Source of the DNA: Rhizobium leucaenae USDA 9039
GTDB lineage: Bacteria; Pseudomonadota; Alphaproteobacteria; Rhizobiales; Rhizobiaceae
DNA: 64,000 bases
NCBI RefSeq assembly: GCF_000426285.1
Contig: NZ_AUFB01000001.1
Location: 186,001-250,000 of the forward strand
Reading direction: 5' to 3'
The notes below the pieces were generated by a model. It searched no databases and was not told the origin of the DNA. It was given only the letters and a program-made list of their open reading frames with translations. Shown here piece by piece: positions 27,356 through 35,096 of the stretch. Numbering within the stretch: position 1 is the first letter of the stretch; every line of letters starts with the position of its first letter. The translations under genes and the position numbers were made by a program.

Positions 27356-28561
27356 ATGACCGAAGCCTTTATCTGTGACTATATCCGCACGCCGATCGGC
27401 CGTTTCGGCGGTTCGCTTTCCTCCGTCCGCGCCGACGATCTCGGCGCCGTGCCGCTGAAGGCGCTGATCGCGCGCAATGGTAAGGTCGATTGGGAAGCCG
27501 TCGGCGATGTGATCTACGGCTGCGGCAACCAGGCAGGCGAGGATAATCGAAACGTCGCCCGCATGGTGGCGTTGCTCGCCGGCTTGCCGGTTTCTGTCCC
27601 GGGCACGACCATCAATCGCCTGTGCGGCTCCGGCATGGACGCTGTCATCACAGCGGCACGAGCCATTCGCGCCGGCGAGGCAGAGCTGATGATCGCCGGC
27701 GGCGTCGAGAGCATGTCGCGCGCGCCCTTCGTCATTCCCAAGGCCGACGGCGCCTTTTCCCGCAATGCCGAAATCCACGATACCACCATCGGCTGGCGCT
27801 TCATCAATCCTCTGATGAAAAAGCAATACGGCGTTGATTCCATGCCGGAAACCGGTGAGAATGTCGCCGAGGACTACAAGGTCAGCCGCGAAGATCAGGA
27901 TGCCTTCGCGGTCCGTTCGCAGGCCAAGGCTGCGGCCGCGCAGGAAAACGGCCGCCTCGCTAAGGAAATCACGACTGTGACCATTCCTCAGCGCAAGGGC
28001 GATGCGATCATCGTTGGCAAGGATGAGCATCTCCGCGCAACGACAATGGAAGCGTTGGCAAAGCTCGGTACGCCCTTCAAGAAGGAGGGCGGGACTGTGA
28101 CGGCCGGCAATGCCTCCGGTGTCAACGACGGCGCCGCGGCGCTGATCATCGCCTCGGAAGCGGCGGCGAAGAAATACGGCCTAACGCCGATCGCCCGCAT
28201 CCTCGGCGGGGCTGCCGCTGGCGTACCGCCGCGCATTATGGGCATTGGCCCGGTCCCGGCCTCCCGCAAGCTCATGGTCCGCCTCGGCCTGAAGCAAGAG
28301 CAGTTCGACGTTATCGAGCTCAACGAAGCCTTCGCCTCGCAGGGCCTTGCCGTGCTGCGCGAACTCGGCATTGCGGACGACGACGCCCGGGTCAACCGCA
28401 ATGGCGGCGCCATCTCGCTCGGCCATCCGCTCGGCATGTCCGGCGCTCGTATCACTGGGACGGCGGCGCTGGAATTGAAGGAGACCGGCGGGCGCTACTC
28501 GCTCTCGACCATGTGCATCGGCGTCGGCCAGGGCATTGCGATCGCGCTCGAGCGCGTCTGA
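27356..28561 (+). CDS. pcaF: 3-oxoadipyl-CoA thiolase
   Basis: 401 residues, the family length, from the ATG at 27356 with GGGAGA upstream. Thiolase motifs: NRLCGSGMDAVITAARAI (catalytic cysteine near residue 90), NEAFASQGLAVLRELG, NRNGGAISLGHPLGMSGAR and STMCIGVGQGIA (second cysteine). It splits beta-ketoadipyl-CoA into succinyl-CoA and acetyl-CoA. It lies downstream of pcaIJ behind the repeat, and a strong terminator follows. Confidence 0.95.
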   Translation: MTEAFICDYIRTPIGRFGGSLSSVRADDLGAVPLKALIARNGKVDWEAVGDVIYGCGNQAGEDNRNVARMVALLAGLPVSVPGTTINRLCGSGMDAVITAARAIRAGEAELMIAGGVESMSRAPFVIPKADGAFSRNAEIHDTTIGWRFINPLMKKQYGVDSMPETGENVAEDYKVSREDQDAFAVRSQAKAAAAQENGRLAKEITTVTIPQRKGDAIIVGKDEHLRATTMEALAKLGTPFKKEGGTVTAGNASGVNDGAAALIIASEAAAKKYGLTPIARILGGAAAGVPPRIMGIGPVPASRKLMVRLGLKQEQFDVIELNEAFASQGLAVLRELGIADDDARVNRNGGAISLGHPLGMSGARITGTAALELKETGGRYSLSTMCIGVGQGIAIALERV

Positions 28562-28582
28562 CGGCATCACAGGAATTTGACG

Positions 28583-28622
28583 GCGGGCGACCGGGGAGTT
28601 TCCCTGCCGCCCGCTTTTGTTT
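28583..28622 (+). terminator. Rho-independent terminator after pcaF
   Basis: GCGGGCG (28583-28589) pairs with CGCCCGC (28608-28614), with further pairing inside (GGGA/TCCC), and is followed at once by TTTTGTTT. It lies 22 bases past the pcaF stop and would end the pcaIJF transcript. Confidence 0.8.
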
Positions 28623-28709
28623 GCGCCGATTGCCATTGCCTGTTCGCGGTCGCCAATGATATTACCAATGCCAATTGTTTTAGCTTTTTGGCATTCAGGA
28701 GGAGTCGTC

Positions 28710-29504
28710 ATGGCAGAACTCGCGCAACTACTCGCGTCCATCCGCATTCCCGATCTCGCCGGCAAGCGGGTGCTGATATCAGGTGCCTCGACGGGCATCG
28801 GCGCGGCTCTTGCCAAAGCTTTTGCTCAACAGGGGATGAAGGTCGGCATCCATTTCAACGCCAGCCGTGAACCGGCCGAAAAGCTGGCGGCGGAGATCAC
28901 CGCCGGCGGCGGCCATGTGCATCTGGTCCAGGGCGATGTTTCGCAGGATGGCGAGACCGAGCGGATCGTCAATGAAGCGGCGGAAGCGTTCGGCGGCCTC
29001 GATGGCCTGGTGAATAATGCCGGCGGCATGCTCGGCCGCGTGCCGACCTCGGCAATGACGGACGAACACTATGAGCGCGTGATGAACCTCAACGCCCGCT
29101 CGGTCCTCGCGGCAACGCGCGCTGCGCATCCTTATCTCAAGAAGCAGGGTGGTTTCATCATCAACACGACTTCGATCGCCGCTCGCAACGGCGGCGGCAA
29201 CGGCGCGATTCTCTATGCGGCATCCAAGGGCTTCGTTTCCACCATCACCCATGGCCATGCCAAGGAGTTCGTCGGCGACAAGATTCGTGTCAATGCGGTG
29301 GCGCCGGGCGTCATCGCAACCCCCTTCCATGAGCGCTACACCAACGACGAACAGATGGAACTGCAGCGCAAGACCATCCCGATGGGCTTTGTTGGCACCT
29401 CGGAAGATTGCGTCGGCGCCTACCTTTTCCTCGCTTCGCCGACCCTTTCCGGCTACATCACCGGGCAGGTCATCGAGGTCAATGGCGGCCAGCTCATGCC
29501 GTAA
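28710..29504 (+). CDS. Short-chain dehydrogenase/reductase
   Basis: 264 residues from the ATG at 28710 with a perfect AGGAGGAG ribosome site. Cofactor motif SGASTGIGAALAKAF near residues 24-38, then LVNNAGG, catalytic IINTTSIAARNGG...LYAASKGFVS (Ser, Tyr, Lys) and a C-terminal SGYITGQVIEVNGGQLMP. Classic SDR of the FabG-like group, NAD(P)-dependent. Substrate unknown. It sits between two terminators and is therefore monocistronic, probably unrelated to the pca pathway despite its position. Confidence 0.88.
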   Translation: MAELAQLLASIRIPDLAGKRVLISGASTGIGAALAKAFAQQGMKVGIHFNASREPAEKLAAEITAGGGHVHLVQGDVSQDGETERIVNEAAEAFGGLDGLVNNAGGMLGRVPTSAMTDEHYERVMNLNARSVLAATRAAHPYLKKQGGFIINTTSIAARNGGGNGAILYAASKGFVSTITHGHAKEFVGDKIRVNAVAPGVIATPFHERYTNDEQMELQRKTIPMGFVGTSEDCVGAYLFLASPTLSGYITGQVIEVNGGQLMP

Positions 29505-29527
29505 TACGGGGCTGGCAATCGACTTTT

Positions 29528-29568
29528 TGCGCCGGGCAATGGTAACATTTGCTCGGCGCAGTCGTTTT
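29528..29568 (+). terminator. Rho-independent terminator after the SDR gene
   Basis: TGCGCCG (29528-29534) pairs with CGGCGCA (29554-29560), extended inward by GCAA/TTGC, then GTCGTTTT. It is 24 bases past the SDR stop. Confidence 0.7.
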
Positions 29569-29575
29569 AAAACGA
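29562..29575. promoter_or_regulatory. Perfect 14-base palindrome upstream of the LigD-like gene
   Basis: TCGTTTTAAAACGA reads the same on both strands and lies 31-44 bases before the ligD-like start. It partly coincides with the U-run of the preceding terminator. It could be an operator for the DNA repair gene or chance symmetry. Confidence 0.35.
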
Positions 29576-29605
29576 TATGAACATCTATGATGGAGCCTAC
29601 GCGGC

Positions 29606-30490
29606 ATGGCAAAGACGCCCACTCAGGAGCTTAGGACCTCCGTGCAATTGACGCATCCTGACCGGATCTATTGGCCGGATGACGGGGTCAGCAAACAGGA
29701 TCTCGTCGACTATTATGCGCTTGCTTGGCCGCGTATGGCGCCCTTCGTGGTGGATCGGCCGTTGGCATTGCTGCGCTGCCCGGATGGCATCAAGGGCCCG
29801 CGTTTCTTTCAGAAACATGCTTGGAAAGGCCTCAATTCGCATATTGAAGAGATCGCTGACCCGGAAGAGGAGGGCGGTGAAAAATTATTGCGGATCAGGG
29901 ATTTCGACGGGCTTGTTGCACTGGTCCAATCCGCCTCGCTTGAAATCCACCCCTGGGGTACCACGACGGCACATTGGGAAAAGCCGGACATGATCATCAT
30001 GGATCTCGATCCCGGCGATGATGTTGCCTGGAAAGCGGTGATTGCGGCGGCGAAGGAGATAAAGGAACGCTTCCATGCTTTGGGGCTTGGCTCCTTTGTC
30101 AAGACCTCCGGCGGCAAGGGACTGCACGTCGTCGCGCCCCTGAAGCCGAAGGCGACGTGGCCGGACGTCAAAGCCGCGGCGGAGGCGATCGCAGATGGCA
30201 TGAGCGCCGACAATCCCGAAAAATATCTCTCCGTCGCCGCAAAGGCGAAACGGGCCGGTCATATCTTCATCGACTATCTGCGCAACGGCCGCGGCAACAC
30301 TGCCGTAGCACCCTATTCGACGCGTGCAAGGCCGGGAGCGGGAGTGTCGATGCCGCTCGCATGGGACGAATTGACGGATCGCGCCGGCCCATCTTCATTC
30401 ACGGTAAAGAATGCAGCCTCCCGGCTCGGCGAACGCTCCGCCGATCCGTGGGCTGATTTCTTCCAGGCGGCTAAACCGCTGAAAAGCTAG
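29606..30490 (+). CDS. Stand-alone LigD polymerase/primase domain (NHEJ-type)
   Basis: 294 residues, only the polymerase domain of bacterial LigD, with no ligase or phosphoesterase part. Motifs: LTHPDRIYWPDDGVSKQDLVDYY, metal site MDLDPGDD (D133, D135), KTSGGKGLHVVAPL (H174) and the C-terminal RARPGAGVSMPLAWDEL. This archaeo-eukaryotic primase fold adds ribonucleotides or dNTPs at broken ends and works with Ku. Rhizobia carry several such genes, often stress-controlled. Ku and ligase genes are not in the window. It overlaps the end of the methyltransferase gene by four bases. Confidence 0.9.
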   Translation: MAKTPTQELRTSVQLTHPDRIYWPDDGVSKQDLVDYYALAWPRMAPFVVDRPLALLRCPDGIKGPRFFQKHAWKGLNSHIEEIADPEEEGGEKLLRIRDFDGLVALVQSASLEIHPWGTTTAHWEKPDMIIMDLDPGDDVAWKAVIAAAKEIKERFHALGLGSFVKTSGGKGLHVVAPLKPKATWPDVKAAAEAIADGMSADNPEKYLSVAAKAKRAGHIFIDYLRNGRGNTAVAPYSTRARPGAGVSMPLAWDELTDRAGPSSFTVKNAASRLGERSADPWADFFQAAKPLKS

Positions 30491-31071
30491 CCATACGCGA
30501 CGAATGGCACCAGCGCCGGCGTTTTGGTTTTATAGTCGGCATAAGCCCGGCCGAATGTCTCGCTCATCCAGCGCTCTTCGATGTTAACCCGGCGCAGAAC
30601 CGCGTACAGCATGAACGCGATCGCCAGCATCGCACCAATATGGCCGCGGGCGAGTGCCGAGCCGATTATGGCAAGCAGCAGGCCGGAATAGATCGGATGG
30701 CGGACGATCGCATAAGGGCCAGTGCGGATCAGCGCATGATCTTCCTTGACGGTGATTACGCCGCTCCAATTACGGCCGAGGTGATAGCGCGCCCAGACGG
30801 CGAAGGCGAGGCCGATGACGGTCAGAGCCGCGCCGATGCCGTAATAGATCAGGTTCTGCGGGACGAGCCGGAACGACAGGAGACCGAGCCGGGCTCGCGG
30901 CGCCGCCAGCAAAAACGCGCCGATCCAGATAGGTGCCGTGTTCGACAGCCGCGACAAGGGATCCTCGCTCCGGGTCGTCTTCTTGACGCGAAACGACGCG
31001 ATGAACCAAATCAGTGCCCAGACGCTCCAGCAGACCGGCAGGAAAAGGGGCAGCAATGTTGCTTTGCTCAT
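30487..31071 (-). CDS. Isoprenylcysteine carboxyl methyltransferase (ICMT)-family membrane protein
   Basis: 194 residues with about five hydrophobic segments. The C-terminal motif GPYAIVRHPIYSGLLLAIIGSAL followed by EERWMSETFGRAYADYKTKTPALVPF is the hallmark of ICMT/PEMT-like phospholipid or protein methyltransferases (SAM-binding RHPxY and E-E sequence). In bacteria the acceptor is usually unknown. The gene starts in the end of the GST gene (four-base overlap), so the two are coupled. Confidence 0.82.
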   Translation of the reverse strand: MSKATLLPLFLPVCWSVWALIWFIASFRVKKTTRSEDPLSRLSNTAPIWIGAFLLAAPRARLGLLSFRLVPQNLIYYGIGAALTVIGLAFAVWARYHLGRNWSGVITVKEDHALIRTGPYAIVRHPIYSGLLLAIIGSALARGHIGAMLAIAFMLYAVLRRVNIEERWMSETFGRAYADYKTKTPALVPFVAYG

Positions 31072-31805
31072 GCCGCATTCTTATCCAATTCCGGATAGTG
31101 CCGGAAGATGCCATCTTCGTTGAAGGGAATGCGGCGCTCCGATTGGAGATAGCGGGCGATGTTCGGCCGTTTCGCGACCGCATCATGCAGAGCCGCCAGA
31201 TGCGGATACTGGGTAGGCAGATGTGCCGTTGCCCGGGGGAAGGCGTAACGAAGGCCCTCGAACACCTGGAACAAGGACAGATCGACATAGGTCAGCCGAT
31301 CGCCGAATATATGCGCCGGCCCTTTTGGATTCTGCCGCAGAACCCGCTCGAAATAACCTAGGAATTTCGGCATGCGGTTATCGATGAACTCCGCGGCACG
31401 GGCCTTGGCTTCCTCCTTCTGCTCCTCGTAATATTTCGAAGTGGCGATGGGGTGGTGCGTATCGTGCACTTCCGCAACAAGATCGGTAATCGTCAACTGT
31501 AATCCATGCACGACATGGCGCGCGCCTTGATCCTCCGGCGTCAGATCAAGTTTCGGCCCTAGATACATCAGGATATTGGCGACATGGGAGATGATGAGAT
31601 CGTCGTCTTTCAGGAAAGGCGGAGCCAGCGGGATATGCGCCTCGGACTTGCTCTTCATCACCGCCATCATCGCGTAAATGCCTTGGCCTTCGCTCGCCGG
31701 ACCGCGGCAGACGTCGATATAGTCGGCGCCGGCTTCTTCGAGCGCCAGGCGCACAAATTCGCCACGCCCCTGGATGCCGTCCCAATAATAAAGCTCATAG
31801 GGCAT
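31068..31805 (-). CDS. Glutathione S-transferase family protein
   Basis: 245 residues. The N-terminal thioredoxin-like domain (YELYYWDGIQGRGEFVRLALEEAGADYIDV; IISHVANILMYLG) and the all-helical C-terminal domain with FGDRLTYVDLSLFQVFEGLRYAFP are typical. It should conjugate or reduce with glutathione; the substrate is unknown. Coupled to the downstream ICMT-like gene by a four-base overlap, which may point to a shared detoxification or envelope stress role. It follows the DUF3175 gene on the same strand. Confidence 0.85.
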   Translation of the reverse strand: MPYELYYWDGIQGRGEFVRLALEEAGADYIDVCRGPASEGQGIYAMMAVMKSKSEAHIPLAPPFLKDDDLIISHVANILMYLGPKLDLTPEDQGARHVVHGLQLTITDLVAEVHDTHHPIATSKYYEEQKEEAKARAAEFIDNRMPKFLGYFERVLRQNPKGPAHIFGDRLTYVDLSLFQVFEGLRYAFPRATAHLPTQYPHLAALHDAVAKRPNIARYLQSERRIPFNEDGIFRHYPELDKNAA

Positions 31806-31833
31806 TCAAAAATCCTTCCGTCCCGTAGCAGGC

Positions 31834-32124
31834 CTATTTCGGTTCGCGGCCAAAATCCTTGCGCAGCTCATCCTTTGCGGCTTCGAGAGTCTTTTTCTGC
31901 CGCTTGCTGAGATGGTTGCCGGCGCGATTGATGTAGAAACTTAGCATCGACATGGCGGAACGGAAGGGGCTGGACTTGCGCCGATCGCTTGCCTCAGCGG
32001 AATGTTTGAGAGAATCGGCAATAGCCTTCGGATCGTTCGATTTGAAAACCCCGCCTTTCAAATCCAAGGCGTCGCTGTTCTCGGTCACCTTATGTGACCA
32101 TTTTTTCTTTTGGGACCGGGCCAT
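31834..32124 (-). CDS. DUF3175 domain protein
   Basis: 96 residues from the ATG at 32124, with GGAG nine bases upstream; an ATG at 32148 adds eight residues without a site. Lysine-rich and basic, with SKRQKKTLEAAKDELRKDFGR at the end and the family text KKWSHKVTENSDALDLKGGVF. DUF3175 proteins are common in rhizobia and often belong to the general stress regulon; function unknown. It lies 29 bases after the basic gene at 32154 and is probably co-transcribed with it. Confidence 0.8.
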   Translation of the reverse strand: MARSQKKKWSHKVTENSDALDLKGGVFKSNDPKAIADSLKHSAEASDRRKSSPFRSAMSMLSFYINRAGNHLSKRQKKTLEAAKDELRKDFGREPK

Positions 32125-32153
32125 AGCGGGGCTCCTTTCCTCAGACATATAAG

Positions 32154-32468
32154 TCAGTGATGAGCGCGGTGCTCATTGCGCTTGCGGGTGGCGGCGGCCT
32201 TCTTTGCCGATGCCGAACGTTCGCTTGCAGAGCGGCTTGCGGATGCCTTGCCTCCGATGCGCCCGCCTTTTTTGGAGGATGCATGGCTTTCGCTATGGCC
32301 TCGGCCCGAGCCGGATTTTTTACCGCCGCCGCTTTCCTTGTTCACGGTCGCCCAGGCGCGACGTTCGGCTTCTTCATCGGAAACGCCACGGCTTTCATAG
32401 CTTTCCTCGATATGCTCAGCCTTGCGCTTCTGCTTGTCTGTATATGCGGATTTGTCTCCTCGCGGCAT
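32154..32468 (-). CDS. Small basic protein, Ala/Ser/Lys-rich tail (often labelled plasmid stabilization protein)
   Basis: 104 residues. The N-terminal part (SAYTDKQKRKAEHIEESYESRGVSDEEAERRAWATVNKESGG) resembles a conserved rhizobial family annotated as plasmid stabilization protein, with no proven function. The C-terminal half is a low-complexity, histone-like tail rich in K, S, A and G that could bind nucleic acid (inference). A good ribosome site (AAGGAGAAAGACC) and a general-stress-type promoter lie just upstream. Likely heads an operon with the DUF3175 gene. Confidence 0.75.
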   Translation of the reverse strand: MPRGDKSAYTDKQKRKAEHIEESYESRGVSDEEAERRAWATVNKESGGGKKSGSGRGHSESHASSKKGGRIGGKASASRSASERSASAKKAAATRKRNEHRAHH

Positions 32469-32499
32469 GGTCTTTCTCCTTGTTGCCTATGAGAAAACC

Positions 32500-32524
32500 A
32501 ACCCAACGCCACGCAAAAAGTTCC
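32500..32524 (-). promoter_or_regulatory. EcfG/RpoE2-type general stress promoter candidate
   Basis: Read on the minus strand, GGAAC (32524-32520) is followed after 18 bases by TT (32501-32500), fitting the GGAAC-N18/19-TT pattern of the RpoE2 general stress sigma factor in Sinorhizobium. It lies 32 bases before the start at 32468, a normal promoter distance. Confidence 0.55.
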
Positions 32525-32544
32525 GATTTCAGCGGAATGCGCGA

Positions 32545-32697
32545 TCAGTTCGAAACATCGGGGAGCGGTGGCGCCGTCGCAGTGTGCGAATCCTCGGCCG
32601 ACGCCGGGAACACGATGCCGACGGAACGGTCTATGATGAGGATCAGCACCAGCGCCGTGAGGAGATAAAGGGCGGCGAGAACGATGAGCGATACCAT
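32545..32697 (-). CDS. Small membrane protein, 50 residues
   Basis: ATG at 32697, stop at 32545. It begins MVSLIVLAALYLLTALVLIL, a single hydrophobic helix, followed by a short polar proline-rich tail (SAEDSHTATAPPLPD). There is no clear ribosome site of its own; the start lies four bases after the stop of the 28-codon ORF upstream, so it may depend on coupled translation. No family recognised. Confidence 0.45.
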   Translation of the reverse strand: MVSLIVLAALYLLTALVLILIIDRSVGIVFPASAEDSHTATAPPLPDVSN

Positions 32698-32701
32698 GGA
32701 A

Positions 32702-32788
32702 TTACATCGCTGTGGTCATGAAGCAGCAGCCTGCCCAGGCGACAGCCGGAACAAAGACTTCAGCGCGATTCACGTCTTCATAGCACAT
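32702..32788 (-). CDS. Tiny ORF, 28 residues, cysteine-containing
   Basis: ATG at 32788 with GGGAG eight bases upstream; stop TAA at 32702. The product starts MCYEDVNRAEVF and ends WAGCCFMTTAM, with three cysteines. The good ribosome site and tight linkage to the 50-residue ORF (four bases) support it as a real small protein or a leader peptide. No family recognised. Confidence 0.4.
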   Translation of the reverse strand: MCYEDVNRAEVFVPAVAWAGCCFMTTAM

Positions 32789-32899
32789 GGCGAGGCTCCC
32801 TCTTCGCCAAGTACCAGGAATATGTGACATCTATTCCCGCGATACGCGTAATTTGCCGAAATTGTTGGGAATTTTAGTGACGTGACGCAATAAGCCGGC

Positions 32900-32920
32900 G
32901 GCCCGGTCCTAAGCCGGGCC
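32900..32920 (-). terminator. Hairpin downstream of the DUF2934 gene
   Basis: GGCCCGG and CCGGGCC form a perfect 7-base stem with a 7-base loop, 41 bases past the DUF2934 stop on the minus strand. It lacks a clear U-run, so termination is uncertain. Confidence 0.35.
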
Positions 32921-32960
32921 AATCATATCGTCGACTATATCGTCACCCGCGAAGTTGACG

Positions 32961-33254
32961 TCAGATTTTCGCGTCGGAGGTCTTTTTCGACGCCCGTTTC
33001 GTCGCAGCCTTTGTGGACGCTTCTGTCACGGCAGCAGCCATGACGGCGGCCGCGGCCTTACCCTTTATCTTGGGTTTGGCTTCCGTCTTGGGTTTGGCCT
33101 CGACTTTCTCCTTCTTGCCCGCCTTTTTCTCAAGCGCAATGCGCTCGCTGGTCGCCTGTTCCCAATGAACCGCATCACGGCCGGAGGGATATCCTTCTGC
33201 CTCCCAAATGGCGTAGGCGCGCTTTTTGATCCATTCGTCCCGGGATTCCAACAT
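32961..33254 (-). CDS. DUF2934 domain protein
   Basis: 97 residues. The N-terminus ESRDEWIKKRAYAIWEAEGYPSGRDAVHWEQA is the DUF2934 motif (an amphipathic W-E-x-EG-P-G-x2-x2-HW segment). The rest is a lysine/alanine-rich tail (KPKTEAKPKIKGKAAAA...) like that of histone H1-type proteins. Function unknown. Such proteins are abundant in rhizobia and often sit beside stress genes, as here. Monocistronic. Confidence 0.8.
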   Translation of the reverse strand: MLESRDEWIKKRAYAIWEAEGYPSGRDAVHWEQATSERIALEKKAGKKEKVEAKPKTEAKPKIKGKAAAAVMAAAVTEASTKAATKRASKKTSDAKI

Positions 33255-33589
33255 TGCTGTTCTCCGTTTGCGTCATTGATCATGGTTGATGAAAAATGCC
33301 CGTCTTGAAATGCGGGCTTTCATGCTTTCCCGAGCAGGTTCTGAGGGGCCATGGAGAAAATTCTCCCTGTCCTGACACTCAGACTGCCGCTGGTGCTTCG
33401 CACGAAAAACTTGGTGTACCGTGATGGACGACAGCGAAGCGACCGAACCGTCAATATGGCGGCAGCGCGACCGTCATTCAATTTAAAAACATCTAATACA
33501 CAACCTTTTCATAGAGCCGCTGTCGAAGGGGCCGGGGAAGGAGCCTGCGATCGATTGCAGCTTTCGCGGGCAAAGTTATACTCGCGCGC
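33255..33589. other. Intergenic region between DUF2934 gene and cardiolipin synthase-like gene
   Basis: About 335 bases of divergent promoter DNA. It contains a hairpin GCCCG-N10-CGGGC near 33300-33320, flanked by A and T runs, whose owner is unclear because no gene runs into it. Short open frames (for example 33351-33605) lack ribosome sites and family resemblance. No operator or small RNA can be supported. Confidence 0.35.
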
Positions 33590-35053
33590 ATGTTCGACCT
33601 GGTGATTGCCCATTGGGGCCAAATTCTTGCTATCCTGTCCATCGCCATGGGGACGGTGGCCGCCATTCATGCGGCGATGACGAAGGAAGAGGTTCGCGCG
33701 GCGATCGGCTGGGTCGGCGTCATCATCCTGTCGCCCATCGTCGGGGCTCTGCTCTATGCAGTGGCTGGCATCAACCGCGTCCGCCGGGCATCGCTGAGTT
33801 CGCAGCGCAATGTCCTGTTCCAGAAGGATGCCTCGGGCGTGCTCGCCAGCTTCGACGCGCAGGGCGAAGTCGTCCGAAGACTCTTTGGCGAGCGCTTCGG
33901 ATCCATGAAGACGCTTGGCGACCGTGTGGCGCGCTATCCGATGAGCACCGGCAACACCATCGAAATGCTGGAGAGCGGCGATGTCGCCTATGCTGCGATG
34001 AAAGCCGCCATCGACGGCGCCGAACGCAGCATCCTGCTGGAGACCTATATTTTCGACCGCGACCCGATCGGTCTGCGCATCGCCGATTCGCTGATCGAGG
34101 CTGTCAAACGCGACGTCAGCGTGCGCGTGCTGATCGATGCCGTCGGCGCCCGCTATTCGGTGCCGAGCATTATGGGTTATCTCAGGGAAGGCGGCGTGCA
34201 GGTGGACGTCTTCAACGGCAATGTGATCATCGGCCTCAGGCTGCCCTATGCCAATCTGCGCACTCACCGCAAAATCCTTGCCATCGATGGCCGTATCGCC
34301 TTCACCGGCGGGATGAATATCCGCCAGGGTTTCACTCGGGAATTCGCCAGCGACCATTGCGCTCGCGATACGCATTTCTGCGTCACCGGTCCCGCCGTCG
34401 CCGATCTCTTCAACACCGCCGCCGAGGACTGGCGTTTTGCCACCGGCGAAGCGCTGAGCGGCGATCACTGGCGGATTGGAACGCCGGCAAACGAACCCGG
34501 CGCGCCGGTCTTCATGCGCGTCATCGCCTCAGGCCCCGACCGCAGCGTCGAGACGAACCACAAGATGCTGATCGGCGCGTTCTCGGTCGCCCGCACCTCC
34601 ATCCGCATCATGTCGCCCTATTTCCTGCCGGATCGGGAGTTGATCAGCGCGCTGGTGACAGCGGCGAGGCGCGGCGTCGAAGTGGATGTCATCGTCCCCG
34701 CCGCCAACAATCTTGTGCTTGTCGACCGTGCCATGACCGCACAATTCGATCAGATGCTGAAGGATTATTGCCGCATCTGGCGCGCGGACGGGCCTTTCAA
34801 TCATTCGAAACTGCTGACGATCGACGGTACCTGGGCCTATGTCGGCTCTTCCAATCTGGATCCGCGCTCTCTGCGGCTGAATTTCGAGGTCGATCTGGAG
34901 GTTATGGACCGCGGCTTTGCGGGCGTCCTCGACACGCGTATCGGCGCGATCCTCGAAACGGCTATCCCCGTTGAGCTCGGCAAGCTCCGCGCTCGCCCCT
35001 TCGTCGTTCGCCTGATAGAAAAGATCCTGTGGCTCGGTTCGCCCTATCTCTGA
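33590..35053 (+). CDS. Phospholipase D-family protein, cardiolipin synthase-like
   Basis: 487 residues. Two N-terminal hydrophobic helices (residues 5-60) anchor it in the membrane. Two HKD motifs follow: RTHRKILAIDG (H226, K228, D233), then FNHSKLLTIDG (H405, K407, D412) with GSSNLDPRSLRLNFEVDL. This is the layout of bacterial cardiolipin synthase type A, which condenses phosphatidylglycerol. It could be a paralog with another lipid or head group. It probably forms an operon with the endonuclease/phosphatase gene 43 bases downstream. Confidence 0.85.
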   Translation: MFDLVIAHWGQILAILSIAMGTVAAIHAAMTKEEVRAAIGWVGVIILSPIVGALLYAVAGINRVRRASLSSQRNVLFQKDASGVLASFDAQGEVVRRLFGERFGSMKTLGDRVARYPMSTGNTIEMLESGDVAYAAMKAAIDGAERSILLETYIFDRDPIGLRIADSLIEAVKRDVSVRVLIDAVGARYSVPSIMGYLREGGVQVDVFNGNVIIGLRLPYANLRTHRKILAIDGRIAFTGGMNIRQGFTREFASDHCARDTHFCVTGPAVADLFNTAAEDWRFATGEALSGDHWRIGTPANEPGAPVFMRVIASGPDRSVETNHKMLIGAFSVARTSIRIMSPYFLPDRELISALVTAARRGVEVDVIVPAANNLVLVDRAMTAQFDQMLKDYCRIWRADGPFNHSKLLTIDGTWAYVGSSNLDPRSLRLNFEVDLEVMDRGFAGVLDTRIGAILETAIPVELGKLRARPFVVRLIEKILWLGSPYL

Positions 35054-35096
35054 ACAAAATGGCACAGTCCGTCTTTCTACAGACAAGCCTTTTCAC

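Noticed and set aside
28583..29504. SDR gene as part of the pca pathway
   Set aside because: A strong terminator separates it from pcaF and it has its own ribosome site; no step of the pathway needs it.
33296..33325. Terminator-like hairpin GCCCG-N10-CGGGC
   Set aside because: No gene is transcribed into it from either side, so calling it a terminator is not supported.
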